64,000 nucleotides of DNA from Litsea cubeba (Eukaryota > Streptophyta > Magnoliopsida > Laurales > Lauraceae). Under the pieces are notes generated by a model. The model did not search any database. It saw only the letters and a program-made list of their open reading frames with translations, and was not told the origin of the DNA. Positions 1-10,934 of this stretch are shown here, piece after piece (the stretch's first letter is position 1; every line of letters starts with the position of its first letter). Where the stretch lies: contig CM022952.1 in NCBI GenBank assembly GCA_012931725.1, positions 55,133,762 to 55,197,761 of the forward strand, read 5' to 3'. A program made the position numbers and the translations under genes.

Positions 1-328
1 TTATTTTTGTGAGAAATTATTCTTATTTTGGGAAATTCCAATTTTTACTCCTTTTGACTCATTTTATTAAGTTTATCAACTTTCATGTTTTGACCATTTT
101 GATTTGGTGATCAAAAAATACGTTTTTCGAGAAAAATGGTAAAATTGACTTTTCACACTAAATCTATACTTGAGTTTCAAAAATTTCAGAATTTGGGGAA
201 AATATACTTTTTGGAAAGTAAATATTTCGATGATCAATTTTATCTTCTTCGTCGATTTCATTTGGGACCCACAAATGTTAGTTTTAACCACTTGAAGATT
301 GGGGCCCATGGGACCCACTTGCCCACTT

Positions 329-336
329 TATAAAAG
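329..336 (+). promoter_or_regulatory. TATA box of the LTR-like fragment
   Basis: TATAAAAG followed by GGGGC, with a pyrimidine-rich leader beginning about 20-30 bp downstream. The spacing and context fit an RNA polymerase II core promoter in a plant LTR. Confidence 0.5.
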
Positions 337-1192
337 GGGCTGAACCCTCTTCTTCTTCCCCCATTCCCTGCAACTATTCCAGCTTTGGCTGGAACCCTTT
401 TCCAACTACTCTCTCTCTCCTCATATATGCTTTCTTCTTGGGTGCTAAATGGGGGAATGATCTCCAAACTCTCTTCCCCACCTTCCAAGCTTTCCAAGGA
501 TATATTTTTCAAAGGATTTGAGCCAAGGAAACCTTCTTCTTCAAGCCCTTCTTCTTTGTTCAAGCTACAAGAGGTTAGCCATGGTTTTCCTTTCATGAAA
601 TCTTGGTTTTTCAAACCATTTGGAGTACTTTTCTCATGTATGTAAAGGCTTTCTTTGAGATTTGCAATGGATTGATTTTCTAGGGCTTCTTCTTGAGCTA
701 TCTTGGGGGTTTTGTGATTTTGGAGCTTGGGGCTTTAGAGAGGCCATCTTGGTGTGATTCGTCCCCCATCTTGACTTGAGGCAAGTGAATATCTAGCCAA
801 TTTGATGATTATGTCAAATATGAATGATTTCTTATTATTCTCATTCTATGTTTTATTCTCCTTATGATTTATGGATTTAATCTTTTAATGATTTGAGCTA
901 TGGTTTACGTTACTTCATTTGAGATATGGTTTTGTTGGAGTTTAAATCTTCATTCTCTATTTTATCACTTTGATTCAATTCTTGTTCTTCAAAATTTAGT
1001 ATCTTGTTGAATGAAGTAAACCTTGTTTTTATGTGAATGAATAAGATTGATTGGAAGGTTAGTGTATGAATGAATTTAATGAAGGATTGTAGAGGCAAGG
1101 AGTGGCAATTTATTTGTAAATTTTTTAGGAAAGGAAGGAGGGGAAAGAAGGAGCCAAGAAGGGCTGAAAAGAGTCCAATTTCTGCACTCTTA

Positions 1193-1300
1193 CGGACCCA
1201 ACGGAACTGGGTCCGCTTGAGCGACCCAATGGGCCGCTCAGGTTCTGGATGGGGCGGACCCAGTCCAGATTCTGGGCCCTTTTCAGGGCCCAGTTGGGGA
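1193..1300 (+). other. GC-rich cluster of short inverted repeats
   Basis: In otherwise AT-rich sequence there are back-to-back perfect stems: CGGACCCA (1193-1200) with TGGGTCCG (1208-1215), and TGAGCG (1218-1223) with CGCTCA (1235-1240). TGGGCCC/GGGCCCA palindromic stretches follow near 1273-1295. This would fold into a compact GC-rich structure in a transcript of the LTR-like fragment. Function unknown. Confidence 0.5.
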
Positions 1301-1912
1301 CTGTTTTGACGCCCACTTTAAAGCCTGTTCCTTGGTGTTTTGTGGGCTCTGTTTGGACCAATTTTGGGCCTATTTTCATTCTGTCTTTCCTCCTTTCTTT
1401 GAGACCCAATAACCCTTCTTGATTTGCCTATAAGCCCATGGAAGAATTAAATGAATGATGAAGATTGAAATTGTGAAATGGAATGAGAACAATGAGAGAA
1501 TGAATATATGTGGAATTTACCAGAGAATCTTTCAAATCTCAATGCACACTTTATCATTTTAAATGTTGTGGATTTTCATTGGCGTCAAACATGTTCTTTT
1601 ATTAAACAATGTTCAAAAGTTAAGTGTGTATTGAGATAGTCCCTTGGTAAGTCATTAAGTCATTCTACATTATTTTATTTAATTCCAAGTCAGAAAATGT
1701 ATATGTACTCTTCGCTAAACAAATTTGAAAGCATCGGTGATTTGAAAGAATCAAGTGGTTTTCCATGTTCGAAAGGATCGATTGTATGATTTTTATACAA
1801 ATTACTTTGATGTGTATATGAGTGGTGTACCATGGAAATTCGTATGTTTTCTACGAATCGATTTGGAAGATAGATTTGAGTGGTTCGCCACGTTCGGAAA
1901 TATATCGATAAG

Positions 1913-2062
1913 ACTATTATTTTGAAAATAAAACCTCGAGGCAAGATGGGGCCAGGGCTTTGTAGTGCGAGCCCATGAGCCAAATGAACTATTATTTTGA
2001 GAATAAAACCTCGAGGCAAGATGGGGCCAGAGCTTTGTAGTGTGAGCTCATGAACCAAAGGG
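1913..2062 (+). repeat. 75-bp tandem duplication
   Basis: Two adjacent copies (1913-1987 and 1988-2062) both contain AATAAAACCTCGAGGCAAG and differ at a few positions. A short third remnant (ATTATTATTTTGA) follows. Confidence 0.85.
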
Positions 2063-2223
2063 ATTATTATTTTGATTTGTATTGGTTCAAGTTTTGAAAA
2101 CTAAAGGCACCACTAGGCTTAGGTCACCTTGTCGGGCTGATCACTTGGCTTGAGATCTTTAATTTGTCTGTCAGCTGCAGCTTGGATTCTGTCTGTACCG
2201 ACCATGGCAACGGTTCTGTTTCC

Positions 2224-2303
2224 GGTCCCACGTGTAGTGGCTACGGTTCTGTTTGATAACGACTTTGTTCGTTCTGGTCCCACGAGTAGTGGCTACGGTT
2301 CTG
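2224..2303 (+). repeat. Short direct repeat, ~52-bp period
   Basis: GGTCCCACGNGTAGTGGCTA followed by CGGTTCTG occurs at 2224-2251 and again at 2276-2303, separated by unrelated sequence. It is a local duplication within the LTR-like fragment. Confidence 0.75.
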
Positions 2304-3260
2304 CTCTTGTTACTTCGGTAATAGGAGAATATAGCTATATGTGGTTTGCCAATGTTTTATCCGTTTGGTATTCTGTTTTATGATTCTTGTTTGTTCATGC
2401 TCATTATAGTCTTTGAATTTGTTAATGTTTAAGAAATCGATCTTTTATCTCATTGTCTCTATTATTCAGGCTTTTAAATGTATTTCCAATTATGAAATAT
2501 TTTAGATAGGCTGTTATCTTTTTAATATATTTATGTTTCAGATATTGTTCATTTGTTTGCTTTGATATTTTTGTTCAGTCTTTCAATCGTTTTATCATGA
2601 TTTATTACTATTATTGTTTAGACTCTTTAAATGGATTTACAATGATTCCATAATTTTATAAAATGCCCTTTTCCATATTACCTGTTTATTTGCTTGCCAG
2701 ACCGTCGTGTCTGACCCTGTTTGTTTGGTGCCAGATTTCTCTCCCACTGCTTTTAGGTTTTTGATCGGAGGAGGCAGTTGAGCCGCCGGTCTGACGTGAG
2801 AGGCTGCCCATTGATATCATCTAGATGTCAAGTTTGGCACAGGAGTTTGTATCTAAATATTGGGGGTAGTATTTCTATTTAGTTGGATATTATTTTTGTA
2901 TGGCTTGGTTAGCCTTTTTCATGGTAGTTGTAATTAAGACACTTGTGTTTTGTAACTTTAACATATGTGGGAAATAAAATGTCCTGTTACTACCAGCTCA
3001 GTATTCTATGATTTATGATCTGTACCAGTCTACTTATGTGATGGCTTTATGATATTAGTTGAGTGCGACACGGCATCCGATGGCCACGGACTCCGGGTCG
3101 TAACACCATGATTAGCTTCCGCGAAAATATATTCTGATCATGATGGAATTTTATCATCCTCATTCACGCAAATCTTGGGGAAAGCAAAAGTTTTAAATTA
3201 ATCCCAAAATTTTGCATCCCGAGGTCGGATCACTGCAGGGCCCGATTTCGGGGTGTGACA

Positions 3261-4193
3261 AAGAAGGCTCAAGATACAAGTACCAAAAAAGAGGTAGCAA
3301 GCAAATATTTAAAATAGATGAACAATCTATATTAATTGTAATACTTTAACTATCTACTGTAATTTTTCTCAACGCAGTCTATAGTAATTATAATTCTATA
3401 GACAAGTTAACCATCTCAGCAGATTATAGGCAATAGCTTCAAGTTTATTGGCATAACTTGTCGAAGTATGATGAGTTTGACTGGCAAGCTTTGCCCCAAG
3501 TTAAGTAAATATGTCATTGACTCAATTGGAAAATCTTTTTCTTTTTTCTAAATAGAGTAAAATAATCAATAATCAGTAAATGTTTGGTCCCCTTGTTAGT
3601 TCCATCAAATATCTCGATAAGCGCCACAATTGGGTTATGTAGATTTGCTCTAATTTATACCATATAGAAACTCAACTTAAACAATTGGATTATATGCGTC
3701 ATTTGGATACTAAAAAGGCTCATACTCGCTGAAACTGCTACCAAATAAGTTCGAACAAAGGATATGACACCTATCGTGTCAAGTCCTATTAGAATTTGCA
3801 CGTATGGATTTGGGGTATTGATGTGGAGAATTCTGATGCTTCCCTCAGTAGTAATGGCCACGATCAAAGACTTGATTTTTAGATCGGGATTTGTCATATT
3901 CATGTTTGAATTAGATTTATGAATCCAAGCATCTATGTTCAATCACGTCTGGCTCAGATGGTTTAAATTTAAATTATGCAGGATGTGTTGTTTGCTTTGA
4001 AAGGTTCGCTATAAATTTGTCTCTAGAAGATCAAATGCACTTGATAAAACTTTTACCTTCTATTGATACTGCCAAACTTCATGACAGTTGAGCATTCCTC
4101 ACACTCTATATGTGAATTCCATTTAGTGATAGTCAAGCACTCTATTCGATCTACTCCATAAAACAAAAATAAGTTATGATTCCTTGTTGTAAG
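3261..4193. other. Unassigned AT-rich sequence
   Basis: Lies between the LTR-like fragment and the first satellite array. No recognisable protein, LTR terminus or tandem repeat is seen. A 95-codon minus-strand frame at 3655-3942 has no recognisable motif and is probably chance. It could be decayed transposon sequence. Confidence 0.5.
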
Positions 4194-6531
4194 TCAGTTC
4201 GCTTGACGGTAGAGTAACCTGTAGAAATTGACGGTTCGCAAATAGGACTCGTGGTTAGAAAATTACGAGCGAAACATGGGATTTTCCCACACTTACGCTC
4301 GAAAACGGCCAGACGGGAGTCTGGAATAGGAAACGGCCGCGGGAAAAATCGAAAATCGGCAAGAGCACATCTCTCGGGTAGAGTAACTTGTAGAAAATGA
4401 CGGTTCGCAAATAGGACTCCATTAGAGAATTACAAGCGAAACATGGAATTTTCCCACACTTAGGCTCGAAAACGGCCCGCCGGGGGTCCAGAACGGAAAA
4501 CGGCCGTGGTAAAAATCGAAAACCAGCACGAGCACTTCGCTTGAGGGTAGAGTAACCTGTAGGAACTGACGGTTCGCAAATAAGACTCCTGGTTAGAGAA
4601 TTAGGAGCAAAACATGGGATTTTCCCATACTTAGGCTCGACAACGGCCCGCCGGGGGTCCGGAACGGGAAATGTCCACCGGAAAAATCAGAAACCGACAC
4701 GAGCACTTCGCTTTGGGGTAGAATAACTTGTAGGAACTGATGGTTCATAAATATGACTCGCGGTTAGAGAATTACGAGCGAAAAATGGGATTTTCCAAGA
4801 CTTAGTCTCGAAAACGGGCCGTCGGGGATCCAGAACGGGAAACGGCCACGGGGAAAATCGAAAACCGACACGAGCACTTCGCTCGGGTGTGGAATAACTA
4901 AGAGGAACTGACGGTTCGCAAATAGGACTCCCGGTTAGAGAATTACAAGCGAAACATGGGATTTTCCAACACTTAGGCTTGAAAACGGCCCGCCGGGGGT
5001 CGGGAACGGGAAACGGCCGTGGGAAAAATCAAAAATCGGCATGAGCACTTCGCTCGGGGATAGAGTAACTAAGAGGAACTGACGGTTCGCAAATAGGACT
5101 CCCGGTTAGAGAATTACGAGCGAAACATGATATTTTCCCACACTTAGGCTCGAAAATGGCCCGCCGGGGTCCGGAATGAAAAACGGCAGAGGGAAAAATC
5201 GAAAAACAGCACGAGCACTTCGCTCAAGGGTAGAGTAACTTGTAGGAACTGACGGTTCAAAAATAGGACTCCCGGTTAGAGAATTACGAGTGAAAAATGG
5301 GATTTTCCAAGACTTAGGCTCGAAAACGGGACGCCGGGGGTCCGGAATGGGAAACGGCCACGGCAAAAATTTGAAACTGACACGAGCACTTCGCTCGAGG
5401 GTAGAGTAACTAAGAGGAACTAACGGTTCCTAAATAGGACTCCCGGTTAGAGAATTACGAGTGAAACATGGGATTTTCCCACACTTAGGCTCGAAAAATG
5501 GCCCGTCGGGGGTCCGAAATGGGAAATGGCAGTGGGAAAAATCAGAAACTGGCACGGGCACGTCGTTTGAGGATTTTCCAATAGTATGGCTCGAAAACGG
5601 CCCGCCGGGGGCCCGAAATGGAAAACGGCAACGGGAAAAATTGAAAACCGGCAGGAGCACTTCGCTCGAGGGTAGATTAACCTGTAGGAACTAACGGTTC
5701 GCAAATAGGACTCCCGGTTAGAGAATTACAAGAGAAACATGGGATTTTCCAACACTTAGGCTCGAAAATAGGCTGCCGGGGGCCCGAAATGGGAAACGGC
5801 CATGGGAAAAATTGCAAACCGGCATGAGCACTTTGCTCGAGGTAGAGTAACCTGTAGGAATTGATGGTTCACAAATAAGACTCCCGGTTAGAGAATTACG
5901 AGCGAAACATGGGATTTTCCAACACTTAGGCTCGAAAATGGCCCGCTGGGGGTCCGAAATGGGAAACGGCCACAGGAAAAATCAAAAAATGGCACGAGCA
6001 CTTCGCTCGAGGGTAGATTAACCTGTAGGAACTGACGGTTCGCAAATAGGACTCCCGGTTAGAGAATTAAGAGAGAAACATGGGATTTTCGCACACTTCG
6101 GCTCGACAACGGCCCGCCGGGGGCCCGGAACGGGAAACGGATGCGGGAAAAATCAGAGACCGGCAAGAGCACTTCGCTCGAGGGTAGAGTAACCTGTAGG
6201 AATTGACGGTTTGCCAATAGGACTCGCTGTTAGATAATTACGAGCGAAAAATGGGATTTTCCAAGACTTAGGCTCGAAAACGGGCTGCTGGGGGTCCGGA
6301 ACGAGAATCGGCCGCGGAAATAATTGAAACCTGGCACGAGCACTTCGCTCGGGGGTAGAGTAACTTCTGTGACTGACGGTACGCAAATAGGACTTACTGT
6401 TAGAGAATTACGAGCGAAACATGGGATTTTCCCACACTTAGGCTTGAAAACGGCCCGCCGGGGGTCCGGAAGGGAAAACGACCGTGGGAAAAATCAAAAA
6501 GTGGTACGAGCACTTCGCTCGAGGGTAGAGT
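4194..6531 (+). repeat. Satellite array, block 1 (169-171 bp monomer)
   Basis: The anchor ACGGTTCGCAAATAGGACTC (or a close variant) recurs at 4231, 4400, 4569, 4740, 4911, 5082, 5252 and 5423, giving a 169-171 bp period. Each monomer also carries GAGAATTACGAGCGAAACATG and GAGCACTTCGCTCGAGGGTA. The next anchor is at 5693, a 270-bp step: one monomer plus an extra partial unit around 5570-5670. Monomers here are fairly alike and do not show the clear higher-order pattern of later blocks, as expected near an array edge. The block ends at the LTR of element 1. Confidence 0.95.
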
Positions 6532-6828
6532 TGTTAGACCCTAAGTTGTTTGCAGTTTGATGTCTTGCATTTGCATCATATTCATCTCATTACCTTCATT
6601 TTCATTTCATAAGTTTCTTCTTGAAAATCAGTTTTTTTAATTAACCTACTCATGTTTTAATTTAAACTCTTTTTGGTTGATTTGAATTTTGATTTTAATC
6701 ATGTTTTTCTTGATGAAACAATTTATAAAAACACCTTTCAAATCTGATTTTTCAAATGGTTTCAAAGTTTCATTCTTCAAAAACATCAGATCTTCAGAAA
6801 AATTGACCTGACCACTCTGTCGATCAAG

Positions 6829-7186
6829 TCGTCGGTTCGCATCGGTCAACCCACAAGTGAACCAAGGTCAACCGATGGCTCCATCGGTTCCAATTCTAGT
6901 GAGCTACATTTTCAGAACTTCTCTATCGGTCTACTCCTCGGTTCCTATCGGTCAACCGATAGTACATGAATTGTAAGACCGAGAGCTCGTCGGTTCCAAA
7001 AACAGACAGCAACTTTTTCAACAACTTTGTGCTATCGGTTCACTTATCGGTTCCCTATCGGTCAACCGATAAATGACGGTCAACCGATGACTGCATATGG
7101 GTCAGAAAAACTTTCAAAAATATGACCGTTGCATATGACCGTTGAGCTATCGGTCGACCGACACCTAGTTATCGGTTGACCGACAG
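6829..7186 (+). promoter_or_regulatory. U3 cluster of TCGGTT / GGTCAACCGAT motifs
   Basis: Many copies of ATCGGTT, GGTCAACCGAT and one GGTCGACCGAC lie in both orientations within 360 bp, ending just upstream of the TATA box. The same position in the other LTRs carries repeated GGTCGACC palindromes, so the motif is conserved in kind. An enhancer role or folded U3 RNA is inferred. Confidence 0.55.
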
Positions 7187-7208
7187 GCATCCGTTGGACC
7201 ACTTTTTC

Positions 7209-7216
7209 TATAAAAA
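7209..7216 (+). promoter_or_regulatory. TATA box, 5' LTR of element 1
   Basis: TATAAAAA about 20 bp after the U3 motif cluster. Position matches the TATA boxes of the other LTRs relative to the palindrome cluster. Confidence 0.65.
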
Positions 7217-8005
7217 GCAAGTTGATTCTAAGGAACCAAAGGACGAAAAATGAGACCATTTTTTGTGTTTTTAGTGCCCAAGCAAAGAAAATGAATTAAG
7301 GAAGCTTGTTTGGTCCAATTGGAAAGCTAAAGCTTGATTACAAGAAGTTAAATCCCAGTAAGCTTTAATTTCCTAGTCCATATGTTTCATGCTTTGTTTT
7401 AAATCTTTGGAAAATGTTTTCTAGCATGCTAACTATGTGGTGTGGAATCCATATCTTATTAAATCCTTGATTCACATGTTTTGGATTCCACCTTTTGATT
7501 TCAAACCAAGTTTTGTTTAAACTGTGTTAATCATGTTTTGTCTAAATCTTTGATTTCTGTATAGCATGACACATTAACTTGTTTGAATCCTTCTTTGTTG
7601 TTTTCAATTTGTTTAGAACTTTAGTTAAACCTTTGTTTTTGAAAACAACTTTACACATGCATCACTTGATTAGTATTAATCATTTTCATACAACCTGTGA
7701 TCTTTAAATTTTCATATCATTCACAAGTTTGTAATTGTTCAAGTGATTTGCATTCAACTTCAATCATATCATTTATGTGCTTTAAATTTTGAAATGCTTT
7801 AAGCATAAAATTCATTGGACTTAATTTCAACTTGATTGAAGTTTTACACACACACACCCATGAACATTCATCTTTGCATTTCTTAGTGTGTTGTGTGAGT
7901 TTATTTTCACTTTCATATTTGCCTAATTAAGAGGCACCTTTTAAGAGCTTAATCTATTTCTCTTCTAGTGTGTAGACACTTTCTTGAGAAAGAAATATAT
8001 TGTAA

Positions 8006-8108
8006 AGCTTATTGCTTAGCCTAAGAAAAGCATAGTGTATAGGTTGTTGTTTAGCCTAGAAAAACAACTTTGTAAAGGTTATTGCTTAGCCTATTGTAAA
8101 AGCATAAA
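8006..8108 (+). repeat. LTR hairpin minisatellite (element 1)
   Basis: About three 33-36 bp units built as arm-TTAGCCTAGAA-arm. One unit pairs GTTGTTT (8046-8052) with AAACAAC (8062-8068) around a 9-nt loop. Its neighbours keep the loop but use TTGCTT/AAGCA arms. The array sits in the transcribed part of the LTR. Confidence 0.7.
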
Positions 8109-8181
8109 TAGTGGAAATCCGGTGGGGTGTTGAGCACAAGCCGGAGTGGATGTAGGCATTGAGGCTGAACCACTATAAATC
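8109..8181 (+). promoter_or_regulatory. Conserved LTR downstream block
   Basis: GTGGAAATCCGGTGGGG, then AGTGGATGTAGGCATTGAGG, then GAACCACTATAAAT. It is nearly identical in every LTR of the window even where surrounding sequence diverges. Similar GTGGA-GTAGG...CGAACCA-TATAAA blocks occur near the R/U5 region of plant SIRE/Maximus-type LTRs (from memory). Confidence 0.55.
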
Positions 8182-8342
8182 ATTGTGCAATGGTGAATGG
8201 CTTGTGGTGATTGAATTGTTTATCTTCCGCACTTACTCTAATCATCACTAGTTAAAAGTAAATTGGAAAGAAATTAAAATTGGCCATTAAAGTGTAGATC
8301 ACCCTATTCACACCCCCTCTAGGGTTAGGATCCCGGACTTTC

Positions 8343-8430
8343 AATTGGTATCAAAGCAAGGTTGCTCTATATTTAGGATCCCGGACTTTCAATTGGTATC
8401 AGAGCAAGGTTGCTCTATATTTAGGATCAA
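8343..8430 (+). other. Duplicated primer-binding site (initiator tRNA-Met type)
   Basis: TGGTATCAAAGC at 8346-8357 and TGGTATCAGAGC at 8394-8405 lie in two 48-bp direct copies that include the LTR tail GGATCCCGGACTTTCA. The second copy has the canonical sequence. A single copy is present in elements 2 and 3. Confidence 0.85.
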
Positions 8431-8490
8431 GTGTTTGGAACTCTTGATTAGGTGTAAAAACCTAGAGTTTAGACCCTAGTTGTGCATTGC

Positions 8491-10046
8491 ATGAAAATCA
8501 TTAGAATGGATTCCACTAAGTTAGATCTTGTACATTCCCTTGTAGATTCTTCTAGACCACTCCTTCTTCTATCTATTGGAGATCCAAACATTGGAATTAA
8601 TGAATCCCAAGTTGAATTAAAAGAAGAAGAAAATGAATATGAAGATGACCTTCAACAAGCTTATAATGAGTTATATACATTGTTCTTAAAGCTTGATAAA
8701 AATAACAAAAGTTTAAAAGAAGAATCTAAAAGATTAAACAAAGAAGTTGACACTTCTAAAGATGAACTTAGAGTGAAAGAAGAACTAATTCAATGCCTAT
8801 ACTCTAAGTTTATGATCACTTTGCACAACCTATCAAATACTCAAGATGAACTAAATGAAATGAAATTAAATCATAATGAGCTAAATAAAGAAAATATGAA
8901 TCTAAGAGATACATTAAAAGGACAAGATGAAAACATTGTCTATTTAGAATCCAACTTGAAAATTTCTAAAGATAACTTGTCAAATCTTCAAGATGAACTA
9001 AATGTATCTAAGATAAGTTGTGAAGGACTTACCAAAGAAAATTCAACTCTTAAGTGATTATATAAAAAATCAAGTTGAAGATATTGTTAATTTAGAATCC
9101 AAGTTAATAATCACCAAGGAAAATTTATTTAATGCTCAAAGTGATATAAAAGCTTTACAACTTGGATCTAATGTTAATGAACTTAAACTTAAATTAAAAA
9201 TTGCTAATGCAAAGGTTAACAAATTTAATGGAATTGGAATTCAACTCTTAAAAGTTAAAAATGAAAATTCAATTCTTAAAAACCAAGTCACTCAACTTGA
9301 GACCCACAAACACAAGTATGAGTGCAAATTTACCCAAAGTGAAGAGAAATTAGAAAAACTATTCAAAATGGGTAAATCACAAGGAGATAGGACTGGTCTT
9401 GGATTCAATAAGTATATTACACATGACCCAAATTTCACCAACTCATTTGTGAAAAGTGAGTCCTCATTCTCATGCACTCACTCTCCATTGCCTAAAATAA
9501 AATGTCATTATTGTGGTAATGAAGGACATTTCAAATTTGAGTGCAATTTAAGAAAAAGTCATTTGTCTAAACCTATCTATGAACCTAAAAATGGAAAATC
9601 CAATTCTATGAAGGTTAAGGCATTTAAATCAAAGGAAGACTCTAGAAAGTTTCAACAAATTAAAACATCTCAACAAGAGTCTCCTAAGAAAGATTTTAAA
9701 AAGACTAAACAAGTAAAGAATGGTCAAAATAAAACTATCAATAAGAAACCTCTCACTTTACCTCCTTTTACTTTGGAAATGAAAGAACTTTTGAAAAGAG
9801 TTGAAAGATTAAAATTAAAAAAGGGAGGAAAAGCTAAAAGAAATGAGAAGAATAAAAAGATAGTTGAACACCAACTACCAAAGACTAATCATCAATCTAA
9901 TTATAAAATTGTCAAACCTCAAAGATATGATGTCAAGTCTAAAAGAAATCTGTACTTATCTCCTATAGTTGGTGAAATCTCAAACATAGGCTCAAAAGCT
10001 CAAGACCTTGATGGATACCTAAGGTTAGGCTATTAGACAAATACTA
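8491..10046 (+). pseudogene. gag: Broken gag-like gene (coiled coil + CCHC zinc knuckle), element 1
   Basis: Homologous throughout to the intact Gag-like proteins of elements 2 and 3. The start at ATG 8491 (MKIIRMDST) matches theirs; the upstream GTG codon is not used. The first part (to 9057) is an acidic then heptad-rich coiled coil. A one-base insertion near 9050 shifts the frame, and the rest continues in the frame of 9020-10036. The zinc knuckle CHYCGNEGHFKFEC begins at 9503 and fits CX2CX4HX4C, the nucleocapsid RNA-binding motif of copia Gag. A one-base deletion near 10008 removes the conserved LRWIPKV tail; its old stop is at 10044-10046. The usual N-terminal UBN2-type capsid domain is absent in all copies here. 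It probably no longer gives a full protein. Confidence 0.8.
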
Positions 10047-10064
10047 AGGCCTAGTAATTAGATT

Positions 10065-10102
10065 AGACCAACCCACCCTCATAAGTTATATGTCCTGTTG
10101 GT
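10065..10102 (+). other. Conserved hairpin just after gag (element 1)
   Basis: GACCAAC (10065-10071) pairs with GTTGGTC (10096-10102) around a loop with ATAAGTTATATG. It starts 18 nt after the gag stop position. The same stem is found at the same place in elements 2 and 3. Confidence 0.7.
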
Positions 10103-10934
10103 CCTAAGTCTAAATGGTTCAAAATTTTCAATTGTTTGAGAATTATCTGTTGAAAATGCATTTTTAAACTCAAAAGATACTTGATATTAAAATCAATTTA
10201 AATTAAAAAAATGTGTTTACTGATTACTTCTCTTATGATCTGTTAACTGTTCTTCATAAGTTAAATCAATCATAAAACAATCTAAGCAATGATCATAAGC
10301 AAAATAGCAGAATCAGTGGATTAGTCCACTTTTCTACAAGTATCGGCTGACCGATACTTAAGTCATCGGTGGACCGATGAGGCAGTGGCTCGATAAAACC
10401 CTGCGCGCAGAAATCTTCTGTTCTATTCTTCTCTTTCACAAACAGACCTAGGGCTCTTTCTTCATCTCCCTGCTAGTAACACTCCTTCAAGGCTGAAGAT
10501 CAAAACCATTATAAGCAGAGATTTTCGAAAAATCCGTCTTCAAGCAAAACTCTATTGGCATCGCTTCAGCTGTACATCGTGCATTTGTGGTGTGTTCGGC
10601 AGCGGTTCATTCGGCAGTAGTGGGTTAGTGGTTTGAAGATTCTCTGCAGGTTTTGTGTGATTTGAGAAAACATTGTCAAAATAGCCCTCAAGCCATCAAC
10701 AAGTCAAGATCTCCAAGCCAATCGGTGCTCACAGTCGACTGCTATGGGCTGTTTTGAGAAACACAACCTCATGTATCACATCCGAATTTGAGTATTTGTT
10801 CTTGGTTCTTTTCCTAATTAGACTCAGGTAAAATTGAATTTGATCTCTTTACTTCATCTTCGTCCACAATCACTCTCTAGATTTTTCAAATCCTTCTGTC
10901 ACAATCTCATTGTGCACACTAAGTGTCTGTGAAA
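10103..10934 (+). other. Spacer between gag and second ORF, element 1
   Basis: No open frame of note. It contains a U3-like stretch, ATCGGCTGACCGAT and ATCGGTGGACCGATG near 10341-10380. A long pyrimidine tract ends in ACAAACAG at about 10446, which looks like a 3' splice acceptor, followed by leader-like sequence up to the second ORF. Splicing is inferred, not shown. Confidence 0.4.

Larger units (their letters stand above)
1..3260 (+). mobile_element. Probable LTR fragment of an unidentified (Ty3-like) retrotransposon
   Basis: No open frame here looks like a protein gene. A TATA box (329-336) is followed by a long leader-like stretch rich in CT and TTC. The right part contains GGGTCGTAACA (3095-3105) and ends in GGGTGTGACA (3251-3260), which resembles termini of plant Ty3/gypsy (Del/Tekay-like) LTRs (TGTCACACCC...GGGTGTGACA). 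The plus orientation is inferred from the TATA box. The left end lies outside the window, no gag or pol is attached, and either 3105 or 3260 could be the true terminus. It may be a solo or truncated LTR, or two fragments joined. Class assignment is an inference from the termini only. Confidence 0.4.
6532..8343 (+). repeat. 5' LTR of element 1 (1812 bp)
   Basis: Starts TGTTAGACCCTAAG immediately after satellite and ends GGATCCCGGACTTTCA just before the primer site. Its first ~763 bp match 12782-13544. It contains a U3 cluster of palindromic GGTCAACC motifs, a TATA box, the hairpin minisatellite and a conserved downstream block. Confidence 0.9.

Noticed and set aside
1..3260. Cellular gene with introns in the left region
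   Set aside because: TATA box and leader are present but no exon-like coding stretch follows, and the right end has LTR-like termini.
3655..3942. 95-codon minus-strand frame
   Set aside because: No motif, no homologue recognised, AT-rich region; probably chance.
4194..6531. CRISPR-like array
   Set aside because: Repeats are 170 bp, contiguous and variable throughout, with no short repeat/unique spacer structure, and the context is plant.
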